Source of the DNA: Prado023 sp049688395
Lineage (GTDB): Bacteria > Actinomycetota > Actinomycetes > S36-B12 > CAIYMF01
Length of the DNA: 16,766 nucleotides
Reading direction: 5' to 3'
Assembly (NCBI GenBank): GCA_049688395.1
Contig: JBAVKQ010000129.1
Coordinates: forward strand, 1-16,766
Part shown: piece by piece, positions 1-7,011 of the stretch
How the letters are laid out: each line of letters opens with the position of its first letter
Position numbering within the stretch: position 1 is the stretch's first letter
Notes under the pieces: generated by a model
The model's input: only the letters and a program-made list of their open reading frames with translations
Databases searched by the model: none
Told to the model about the DNA's origin: nothing
Made by a program: the position numbers and the translations under genes

Positions 1-2468
1 GCCCCGGGCACCTCCGCCGGGTCGAGGTCGGGCAGCACCGCCAGCGGCACGTCGACGGTGACCCCATCGCTGGACTGGCCCGGTTCGAAGGCATAGGACA
101 GGTTCAGCGCGACTTCGGGTCCGGCACTCCAGCGCAGCGGGAAGTCGCCCTCCTCGGGCAGGTCGTCGGCGGCCACCTGCAGCGCAGCCGGAGTCAGCGT
201 CAGCAGCTCGGGGTCGGTTCGCGATCTCTTCTTCCACCAGGAGTCGAAGTGCCGCACGGAGGTGATGTCGGCCGGGATCCGCGCGTCGTAGAACGCGAAC
301 AGGCCCTCGTCATCCAGGACCAGGCCGCGGCGCCGGGACCGCTGCTCGAGTTCCTCCGCGGCGGCCAACGCCCTGCGGTTCGCGTGCCAGAACCGGTGCC
401 GGGTGCGCCATTCGCCCTCGACCAGCGCTCCTCGGATGAACAGCTCTCGGGCCAGTGCCGGGTCGATCCGGCCGTAGTCGACGGCGCGACCGACCACGAG
501 CGGGATCCCGTACAGGGTGACCCGTTCCATGGCGACCGTGCCCCCGCGGCGGGCCGACCAGTGCGGCTCGGCGTAGTTGCGCGACACCAGGTGCCCGGCC
601 GCGGCCTCGATCCAGTCCGGGCGCACCACCGCGTTGCGCCGGGCGAACAGCCGCGAGGTCTCGACCAGTTCCGCGCTCATGATCCACTCCGGGGCGGTTC
701 GGGCCAGTGCCGACCCCGGGAAGATCACGAACCGCGCGCCGCGGGCCCCGAGGTAGTCCCGACGCAGCGGGTCCCACAGGCCCACGTGGGACAGCAGCCC
801 GGTGAGCAGCGCCCGATGCACGGCGTCACTGTCCTCACGTGCGCTGCTCCAGGCGATGCCCAGTCCGCCGAGCACGTCGCGGATCTGGGCCACGAGGTCC
901 TGCCACTCCCGGATTCGCAGGTAGTTCAGGTACTGGGCGCGAGCGGCCCGGCGCAGGCCGTTGGCCGAGGACGTGCGGCGCACCTCGCGGATGTGGTCCC
1001 ACAGGTTGAGCAGCGCGGCGAAGTCCGAGCGCTTGTCCGCGAACCGCGCGTGCGCGGCGTCGGCCCGGGGACGATCGGCCTCGGGGCGCTCGCGCGGGTC
1101 CTGGATCGTCAGGCCGGCGGCGATCACGACCACCTCGCGCACGCAGCCGGCGTCGGCGGCGGCCAGCACCATCCGGCCCAGTCGCGGGTCGAGGGGGAGC
1201 CGCGCCAACCGGCGACCCAACGGGGTCAGCCGGGGCACTCCGGCCCCGGGGTGCAGCGCGCCGAGCTCGACCAGCAGGGCGATCCCGTCGCGGATCTGGC
1301 GCGTGTCCGGGGGGTCCAGGAACGGGAACCGCGCGATGTCGCCGAGCTCGAGGGCCGCCATCTGGAGGATGACCGACGCGAGGTTGGTCCGCAGGATCTC
1401 CGGGTCGGTGAACTCCGGACGGCCGACGAAGTCCGCCTCGCTGTACAGCCGGATCGCGATGCCCTCGCGCACGCGTCCGCACCGGCCGGCGCGCTGGTTG
1501 GCCGAGGCCTGCGAGATCGCCTCGATCGGCAGCCGCTGCACCTTCAGCCGATTGGAGTACCGGGAGATCCGCGCGGTGCCCGGGTCGACCACGTAGCGGA
1601 TGCCGGGCACGGTGATCGACGTCTCGGCCACGTTGGTGGCCAGGACCACCCGCCGCCCACCGCCCGGGGCGAACACCCGGTGCTGCTCCGCGGTGCTCAG
1701 CCGCGCGTAGAGGGGCAACACCGTGGTGCGGGCGTCGAGCTGGGGCGCCAGCGCATCGGCGACGTCGTGGATCTCGCGCTGGCCGCTCAGGAACACCAGC
1801 ACGTCGCCGTCCCCCGAGGTCAGGCACTCCAGGACCGCGTCGCACACCGCGTCCACGTCGTCGCTGGCCACGTCCTCGACCGGCCGGTAGCGGATCTCGA
1901 CGGGGTAGGTGCGTCCGCTGACCTCGATGACCGGCGCACCGTCGAAGTGCGCGGAGAACCGGTCCACGTCGATGGTCGCGCTGGTGACGATGACGCGCAG
2001 CTCGGGCCGGCGTGGCAGGAGGCGCTTGAGGTAACCCAGCAGGAAGTCGATGTTCAGGCTGCGCTCGTGGGCCTCGTCGATGATGAGTGTGTCGTAGCGA
2101 CGCAGGTCGCGGTCGCGCTGCAGCTCGGCGAGCAGGATCCCGTCGGTCATCACCTTGACCAGCGTGCCCCGCGCGGTGCGGTCGGTGAAGCGCACCGCGA
2201 AGCCGACCTCGGCACCGAGCTCGACGTCGCACTCCTCGGCGATCCGCGCGGCCAACGTGCGCGCCGCGATCCGGCGCGGCTGGGTGTGTCCGATCATCGC
2301 GGAGCGACCCCGGCCCGCGGCCAGGGCGATCTTGGGCAGCTGCGTGGTCTTGCCCGACCCGGTCTCCCCGGCGACGATCACCACTTGGTGGGAGCCAAGC
2401 GCGGCAGTGATCTCCTCGACGTGCGCGGCGATCGGGAGGCTCTCGGGAACGGCCAGCCGGAGGCTCAT
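1..2468 (-). CDS. hrpA: HrpA-type DEAH-box ATP-dependent RNA helicase (partial, C-terminus beyond left edge)
   Basis: The first 822 codons are present and the frame is open to the left edge, so the C-terminus is missing. Visible motifs: Walker A GETGSGKT near residues 34-41, DEAH near 130-133, SAT near 162-164, a LATNVAETS block and QRAGRCGR. This is the motif set of DEAH/RHA RNA helicases. The last ~100 residues visible, including a DSWWKK segment, look like the start of the C-terminal extension (DUF3418) of ~1300-residue bacterial HrpA. The family unwinds RNA with ATP; in E. coli, HrpA acts on RNA processing and stalled ribosomes, and the role here is inferred from family. The start ATG lies 6 bp after the SRPBCC stop codon, so the two are probably cotranscribed. 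The opposite strand is open for most of this gene, a high-GC shadow. Confidence 0.93.
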   Translation of the reverse strand, partial: MSLRLAVPESLPIAAHVEEITAALGSHQVVIVAGETGSGKTTQLPKIALAAGRGRSAMIGHTQPRRIAARTLAARIAEECDVELGAEVGFAVRFTDRTARGTLVKVMTDGILLAELQRDRDLRRYDTLIIDEAHERSLNIDFLLGYLKRLLPRRPELRVIVTSATIDVDRFSAHFDGAPVIEVSGRTYPVEIRYRPVEDVASDDVDAVCDAVLECLTSGDGDVLVFLSGQREIHDVADALAPQLDARTTVLPLYARLSTAEQHRVFAPGGGRRVVLATNVAETSITVPGIRYVVDPGTARISRYSNRLKVQRLPIEAISQASANQRAGRCGRVREGIAIRLYSEADFVGRPEFTDPEILRTNLASVILQMAALELGDIARFPFLDPPDTRQIRDGIALLVELGALHPGAGVPRLTPLGRRLARLPLDPRLGRMVLAAADAGCVREVVVIAAGLTIQDPRERPEADRPRADAAHARFADKRSDFAALLNLWDHIREVRRTSSANGLRRAARAQYLNYLRIREWQDLVAQIRDVLGGLGIAWSSAREDSDAVHRALLTGLLSHVGLWDPLRRDYLGARGARFVIFPGSALARTAPEWIMSAELVETSRLFARRNAVVRPDWIEAAAGHLVSRNYAEPHWSARRGGTVAMERVTLYGIPLVVGRAVDYGRIDPALARELFIRGALVEGEWRTRHRFWHANRRALAAAEELEQRSRRRGLVLDDEGLFAFYDARIPADITSVRHFDSWWKKRSRTDPELLTLTPAALQVAADDLPEEGDFPLRWSAGPEVALNLSYAFEPGQSSDGVTVDVPLAVLPDLDPAEVPG

Positions 2469-2474
2469 GTCAGC

Positions 2475-2933
2475 TCAACCTGCGTGATCCTCCGCCGCCC
2501 GGGCCAGATCGGCGAGGTCGTTCTCCATCGCCGTGCGGCTGGAGGCCACGAAGAGCCGGCCGACGGTCCGAGCGAGCAGCCAGCTGATCAGCGAGGTGGG
2601 CGTGGCGCCGAACGTGGTCGTCAGCGTGCAGGAGTCCGAGGCGTCGGGCTCGATGAGGAAATGCGCCTCGTAGCGCGTGCCGTTGCCGTCGGTCACGACC
2701 GAGTATTCTCGGCCCTCGGTCACGGCGATGACCTCCAACTCCTCGGTGGCCTGCCGCCCGTACATCGTCCGGGTCTCCCGCCAGCGAGTGCCGACCCCGA
2801 ATTCCGGGGCGCCGGCGACCACCTCCACGGAGTCGATCCCGGAGATCATGCGCGGACTGGCCTCGATGTCGGTGGCCAGCGCCCAGACCCGCTCGGCGGG
2901 GGCGGCGATCTGCCGGCTCGTGACCAGTCTCAT
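2475..2933 (-). CDS. SRPBCC (START/polyketide cyclase-like) family protein
   Basis: A 152-residue protein. The N-terminus MRLVTSRQIAAPAERVWAL is the usual opening of SRPBCC helix-grip proteins, in which a first strand leads into a helix with an AP-x-x-VW motif. A middle strand block (FGVGTRWRETRTMYG) and a long C-terminal helix (about residues 120-150) complete the fold. These proteins enclose a hydrophobic cavity that binds lipids or other small ligands; no substrate can be named here. No signal peptide or membrane segment is seen. The start at 2933 was preferred to an in-frame start 12 codons upstream because the fold begins exactly there; no strong Shine-Dalgarno precedes it. It lies 6 bp upstream of hrpA and is probably transcribed with it. 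The repeat cluster at 2992-3172 lies just upstream. Confidence 0.85.
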   Translation of the reverse strand: MRLVTSRQIAAPAERVWALATDIEASPRMISGIDSVEVVAGAPEFGVGTRWRETRTMYGRQATEELEVIAVTEGREYSVVTDGNGTRYEAHFLIEPDASDSCTLTTTFGATPTSLISWLLARTVGRLFVASSRTAMENDLADLARAAEDHAG

Positions 2934-2991
2934 GGGGGTCAGGCTGCCACAGCTCTGGCCGTTGCACACACTTCCCGTCCGAGGAGGGTCG

Positions 2992-3172
2992 CGGATCCTT
3001 GCCGTGGATCTGGTCGTCAGGGCGCCGGTCGGATGCCGGGCGAGGCAGCCGTGCCGTGGAATTGGTCGTTGGGCTCGGTGTCGCGGGCCACCTCAGCGAC
3101 CAGATCCACGGCAAGGATCCGACTGGGGCCGGTCCAGCAGGCCGATCACGACCAGATCGGCGGCAAGGTTCG
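2992..3172. repeat. Cluster of four related ~20-25 bp repeats, two forming a perfect 25-bp inverted pair
   Basis: Positions 2992-3016 and 3097-3121 are perfect 25-nt reverse complements, separated by 80 nt. A related copy in the forward sense lies at 3051-3068 (about 15 of 18 bases matching TTGCCGTGGATCTGGTCG) and one in the reverse sense at 3149-3172 (about 20 of 24). The order is forward, forward, reverse, reverse. The cluster fills most of the 267-bp gap between the guaB1 stop codon and the SRPBCC start. Nothing else was recognised in this gap, neither a gene nor a clear promoter. It may be a REP-like intergenic repeat, a long-loop hairpin terminator for guaB1, or a protein-binding array. 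Confidence 0.8.
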
Positions 3173-3200
3173 CGCGCCGCCCGGTCCGGACCCTGCCGGA

Positions 3201-4643
3201 TCACCAGGAGCGGTCCACGGGCCGGCCCTCGGCATAGCCGGCCGCCGACTGGACGCCGAGCAGGGCCCGCTCGTGGAACGCTGCCATCGTGGCCGCGCCG
3301 GCGTAGGTGCAGGCCGAACGGACCCCGGAGGTGATCGAGTCGAGCAGGTCCTCGACCCCGGGCCGGGAGGGGTCGATGAACATCCGCGAGTGCGAGATGC
3401 CCTCCTCGAACATCGCCTTGCGGGCGCGGTCGAATGCGGACTCCTCCGAGGTCCGGCTGCGCACGGCCCGGGCCGAGGCCATCCCGAAGCTGACCTTGTA
3501 CGCGCGCCCGGACGGGTCCACCTGCAGGTCCCCGGGCGACTCGTAGGTGCCGGCGAACCACGACCCGATCATCACCGCACCCGCCCCGGCGGCCAGGGCG
3601 ATCGCCACGTCGCGCGGATGGCGCACTCCCCCGTCGGCCCAGATCCAGCGGCCCTCCTTGCGCGCGGCCGCAGCGCAGTCCAGCACCGCGGACAGCTGCG
3701 GGCGGCCGACGCCGGTCTGCATCCGGGTGGTGCACATCGCCCCCGGACCCACCCCGACCTTCACGATGTCAGCACCGGCCTCGATCAGGTCCAAGGTGCC
3801 GGTCGCGGTGACGACGTTGCCCGCGGCCACCGGCACATGCGGGGCGACGTGCCGCACCGTGGCCAGCGCCGCCAGGGCCTCGAGCATCTTGCCCTGATGA
3901 CCGTGCGCGGTGTCGACCACGAGGATGTCGACCCCGGCGGCCAGCAGGGCCTCGGCACGGCCGGCCACATCGCCGTTGACCCCGATCGCCGCACCGACGC
4001 GCAGCCGGCCCTGGGCATCCAGGGCCGGCTCGTACACAGTGGAACGCAGCGCGCCGGCAGCGGTGAGGACCCCCACCATGGTCTCGTCTGGGGCAACGAC
4101 CGGCGCCACCTTGCGCCGGGCTCGGTGCATCGCCTCGAACGCCGCGCGGGGCTCGATCCCGTCGGGCAGTGTGAAGACCTCCTCGCTCATCACGTCGGCG
4201 ACGCTCGCGAACCGGTCGGTGTCCATGCAGTCGGACTCGGTGACGATGCCGACCGGCACCCCGTCGGACTCGACGATCGCCGCCCCGTGGGAGCGCTTGT
4301 GGATCAGCGACAGCGCCGTCCCGATCGTCTCGCCCGGGCTGAGGCGCACCGGGGTGTCGTAGACGGGGTGGCGCGCCTTCACCCACGCGATCACCTCGGC
4401 CACCAGTTCCACCGGGATGTCCTGCGGGATGATGACCAGCCCGCCGCGGCGGGCGACAGTCTCGGCCATCCGGCGTCCGGCCACAGCCGTCATGTTCGCC
4501 ACGACCAGCGGGATGGTGGCCCCGGAGCCGTCCGGTGCGCTCAGGTCGACGGCGAACCGGGAGGTCACCGCGGACCGGGTCGGGACCAGGAACGCGTCGT
4601 CGTAGGTCAGGTCGTGGGCCGGCAGCTCGTGCAGGAAGCGCAT
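3201..4643 (-). CDS. guaB1: GuaB1 family IMP dehydrogenase-related protein (probable GMP reductase with CBS domains)
   Basis: A 480-residue protein with the IMPDH/GMP reductase TIM barrel. The N-terminal block LTYDDAFLVPTRS is the family's opening. A CBS pair is inserted at about residues 97-200, including GAAIVESDGVPVGIVTESD. The catalytic loop GVGPGAMCTTRMQTG holds the nucleophile Cys304, followed by the WADGGVR phosphate-binding segment. Actinobacteria carry this as a second copy beside true IMPDH (guaB2), and the mycobacterial GuaB1 has been shown to be a GMP reductase (GMP to IMP with NADPH). That assignment here is by family. The CBS domains probably sense purine nucleotides. The start at 4643 was preferred to one 24 codons upstream because the family N-terminus begins there and a TANNNT hexamer sits exactly 7 nt before it. 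Confidence 0.92.
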   Translation of the reverse strand: MRFLHELPAHDLTYDDAFLVPTRSAVTSRFAVDLSAPDGSGATIPLVVANMTAVAGRRMAETVARRGGLVIIPQDIPVELVAEVIAWVKARHPVYDTPVRLSPGETIGTALSLIHKRSHGAAIVESDGVPVGIVTESDCMDTDRFASVADVMSEEVFTLPDGIEPRAAFEAMHRARRKVAPVVAPDETMVGVLTAAGALRSTVYEPALDAQGRLRVGAAIGVNGDVAGRAEALLAAGVDILVVDTAHGHQGKMLEALAALATVRHVAPHVPVAAGNVVTATGTLDLIEAGADIVKVGVGPGAMCTTRMQTGVGRPQLSAVLDCAAAARKEGRWIWADGGVRHPRDVAIALAAGAGAVMIGSWFAGTYESPGDLQVDPSGRAYKVSFGMASARAVRSRTSEESAFDRARKAMFEEGISHSRMFIDPSRPGVEDLLDSITSGVRSACTYAGAATMAAFHERALLGVQSAAGYAEGRPVDRSW

Positions 4644-4650
4644 GCGCCTC

Positions 4651-4656
4651 ACGGTA
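4651..4656 (-). promoter_or_regulatory. Candidate -10 element for a leaderless guaB1 transcript
   Basis: On the minus strand TACCGT fits the actinobacterial -10 pattern TANNNT, and it is followed by exactly 7 nt and then the guaB1 ATG. That spacing would start transcription at the A of the ATG, giving a leaderless mRNA. GAGG within the 7 nt is too close to the ATG to be a good Shine-Dalgarno. No clear -35 was seen. Confidence 0.4.
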
Positions 4657-4745
4657 TCCCGCCGGGTGTCGTCCGATGCCCCCTGCGCGCCGGTGCCGCC
4701 GGCCGGGGCGGGCACCGGAAACTCAACTGGGCGCCGCCAGATGCC

Positions 4746-4771
4746 GACGAATCCCCCGAGAGGGGGTCGTC
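4746..4771 (+). promoter_or_regulatory. Hairpin enclosing the ribosome-binding site of the PilB/GspE ATPase gene
   Basis: GACGA (4746-4750) pairs with TCGTC (4767-4771) and CCCCC (4753-4757) pairs with GGGGG (4762-4766), closed by a GAGA loop of the stable GNRA class. Only a 2-nt bulge (4751-4752) interrupts ten base pairs. The purine-rich GAGAGGGGG is the only plausible Shine-Dalgarno, and the stem ends at the base before the ATG (4772). The folded form should hide the initiation region. Regulation is inferred. Confidence 0.55.
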
Positions 4772-6469
4772 ATGACTCGCAGGAGGCTGGGCGACACGCT
4801 GGTCGGTTGGGGCGTGATCACCCCAGCCCAGCTCGACGCTGCCCTCGAAGCGCAGGCACGCGACGGTCGCACCGTGCGCCGCCGCCTGGGGCGAGTCCTC
4901 GTCGACGCCGGCCTGGTCACCGACGGAGCGATCGCGGCCGCGCTGGCCGACCTGCACGGTCTGCAGGTCGTCGATCTCGACCGGCACGTGTTCGACCCCG
5001 GGGTTGCCCGGCGGATCCCGCACAGCATCGCGGTGGCGCATGTGGTGCTGCCGCTGAGCGCGGGGGGTGGCGTGCTGCGGGTCGCGGTGGCCGATCCGGT
5101 GGACGTGGTGGCCCTCGACGACCTGCGGATGCGGGCCGGCAACCTGCGCCTGGAGGTGGTGGTCGTCGCCGAGAGCCAGCTGCGCGCCAAGATCTCCGAG
5201 GTCTGGAGCCAGGCTGTTGCCGAGGACGCGCTGCAGAAGTTCGTCAACGAGCTCGACGCCGAGGACGAGGGCTCCCTGGAGGCCGGCGACGACGAGGGTG
5301 CCGTTGCTGCCGTGCACCAGATCCTGATCGCCGCCGTGCGCGCCGGGGCCAGCGACGTGCACATCGAGCCGATGCGCTCCGGGGTGCGGGTCCGGGTCCG
5401 CATCGACGGCACATTGCGACCCCTGATGTCGCTGCCGCGCAGTGGGCACGCCTCCATCGTGGCGCGGACGAAGATCATCTCGGGGTTGGACATCGTCGAG
5501 CGCCGAGTGCCTCAGGACGGTCGGGCCCGCCTGCGCCTCGAGGGCCGGGACCGCAACCTGCGCGTGTCCACCCTGCCCACCCTGCACGGCGAGAAGATCG
5601 TGGTGCGGGTGCTCTCCGACCAGGAGTTCCTGCCCAGCCTGACCGATCTCGGGATGGGCCTGGATCAGGAGCTGCTGCTGCAGAACGCCCTGCACCTGCC
5701 TCAGGGCCTGGTCCTGATCACGGGGCCGACCGGGTCGGGCAAGTCCACCACGCTCTATTCGGCGATCCGGCAGATGATCGACGAGGAGCGCAACCTGATC
5801 ACCCTCGAGGACCCGGTGGAGATCGAACTGCCCGGGGTGGCCCAGGTCCAGGTCTCGGACAAGACCGGGATGACCTTCGCCGCCGGCCTGCGCTCAGCGC
5901 TGCGCCAGGATCCCGATGTGATCATGGTCGGCGAGATCCGCGACCAGATCACCGCCGAGCTCGCGGTGCGCGCGGCGTTGACCGGTCACCTGGTGCTGTC
6001 CACCCTGCACACCAACGACTCGGCATCGGCGGTGATCCGGCTGGTGGAGATGGGCGTCCCGAGCTACCTGGTGGCGTCCTCGCTGACCCTCACGATGGCC
6101 CAGCGCCTGGTGCGCAAGCCCTGCCCGGAGTGCGTCACCCGCGCCGAGGTGAACATCGACACAAGGCGTCGCCTGGGGATGACCGAGGCCGAGGCCAGCA
6201 CCTGTGTGACGGCGGTCGGCTGCCACGCCTGCGGGATGTCGGGCTACTCCGGGCGGCTCGGCCTCTACGAGATGCTGCCGATCACCCGGACGGTCCGGGC
6301 CGCGCTGATGGCCGGTGCCAGTGAGCAGGCGATCTCGTCGGCGGCCGCCACGGAGGGGTTCCGGTCGATGCAGCGTCTGGGGGTGGACGCAGCCGCCGCC
6401 GGGCTGACGACGCCCGCCGAACTCCTGCGCACCCTGTCGATCGACTCCGAGGCGCTGCAGAGCGTGTGA
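4772..6469 (+). CDS. PilB/GspE-type secretion/pilus assembly ATPase
   Basis: A 565-residue cytoplasmic ATPase of the type II secretion / type IV pilus assembly family. Residues 1 to ~140 form the N-terminal MshEN/GspE-N domain. The ATPase core has Walker A GPTGSGKS (318-325), Asp box LITLEDPVE (342-350), Walker B DVIMVGEIRD (382-391) and His box STLHTND (410-416). A tetracysteine metal site is visible at Cys451/454 and Cys484/487. All motifs are intact and the length is normal, so it is probably active. The family hexamer drives pilin polymerisation or export from the inner membrane. No pilin, PilC, PilM-O or PilT gene lies in the window. It is divergent from guaB1 and ends tail to tail with the Nudix gene 24 bp away. 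The start at 4772 has the only purine-rich RBS, held in a hairpin. Confidence 0.93.
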   Translation: MTRRRLGDTLVGWGVITPAQLDAALEAQARDGRTVRRRLGRVLVDAGLVTDGAIAAALADLHGLQVVDLDRHVFDPGVARRIPHSIAVAHVVLPLSAGGGVLRVAVADPVDVVALDDLRMRAGNLRLEVVVVAESQLRAKISEVWSQAVAEDALQKFVNELDAEDEGSLEAGDDEGAVAAVHQILIAAVRAGASDVHIEPMRSGVRVRVRIDGTLRPLMSLPRSGHASIVARTKIISGLDIVERRVPQDGRARLRLEGRDRNLRVSTLPTLHGEKIVVRVLSDQEFLPSLTDLGMGLDQELLLQNALHLPQGLVLITGPTGSGKSTTLYSAIRQMIDEERNLITLEDPVEIELPGVAQVQVSDKTGMTFAAGLRSALRQDPDVIMVGEIRDQITAELAVRAALTGHLVLSTLHTNDSASAVIRLVEMGVPSYLVASSLTLTMAQRLVRKPCPECVTRAEVNIDTRRRLGMTEAEASTCVTAVGCHACGMSGYSGRLGLYEMLPITRTVRAALMAGASEQAISSAAATEGFRSMQRLGVDAAAAGLTTPAELLRTLSIDSEALQSV

Positions 6470-6493
6470 GCCCGATCAGGCCCGCTCGCGCAA

Positions 6494-7003
6494 TCAGCGC
6501 AGCACATGGGTCTCGCGGTACACCCAGCTCTGGGCCGCGCCGCCGCCCAGGACCGACTCGTTGGCTGCGATCGCCTCGTCGAGATCCACCCACGCGGGCC
6601 CGAAACCCAGCTCGCGCTCGTAGTCGTCCAGGGCCAGCGCACCGACCGAGGCGTCCACCGAGCAGGGGTGATATCTGGACCGGGACCGCAAGACCCACCC
6701 GGGCTCGCGCGCGCTGCGCGTCTCGATCACGCTGAGCTCGGGTGCGCCGACGTGCGTCACCGACCGTCCGCACTCCTCGAGGACCTCGCGGACCAGGGCC
6801 GCCGTGGGCTCCTCGCCCACCTCCACTCCCCCGCCGGGGAACTTGTAGTCCCCACCGACCCGGGAGTGCACGAGCAGCAGCCGCGTCCCAGCGCGGATCA
6901 CCGCACGCACCGCCGCCCGCTCGATGAAGCCAGCGCCCTGCGGGATCAGGTCGTGGTGGATCTCGATCCGCCGCTGCCCCGAGGCCCGCACGACCGGCGC
7001 CAT
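6494..7003 (-). CDS. NUDIX hydrolase
   Basis: A 169-residue protein with a clear Nudix box at about residues 58-79: Gly58, then Glu64 five residues on, then R-E-V-L-E-E-C-G beginning at Arg72. These supply the Mg2+-binding glutamates. The preceding strand (TRLLLVHSRVGGDYKFPGGG) is the usual lead-in. Family members hydrolyse nucleoside diphosphates linked to another group; substrates range from oxidised nucleotides to NADH and sugar nucleotides, and none can be assigned here. It begins 8 bp after the stop of the primary sigma factor gene, on the same strand, so it is probably read from the sigma transcript. The RBS is weak, which would suit translational coupling. It ends tail to tail with the PilB/GspE-type gene. 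Confidence 0.9.
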   Translation of the reverse strand: MAPVVRASGQRRIEIHHDLIPQGAGFIERAAVRAVIRAGTRLLLVHSRVGGDYKFPGGGVEVGEEPTAALVREVLEECGRSVTHVGAPELSVIETRSAREPGWVLRSRSRYHPCSVDASVGALALDDYERELGFGPAWVDLDEAIAANESVLGGGAAQSWVYRETHVLR

Positions 7004-7011
7004 CGCCGCGC

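Noticed and set aside
249..4775. A plus-strand open frame of about 1500 codons running antisense to hrpA, the SRPBCC gene and guaB1.
   Set aside because: It mirrors the third-position GC bias of real minus-strand genes with clear motifs. Its product is a low-complexity Arg/Gly/Pro/His/Asp-rich string with no recognisable domain.
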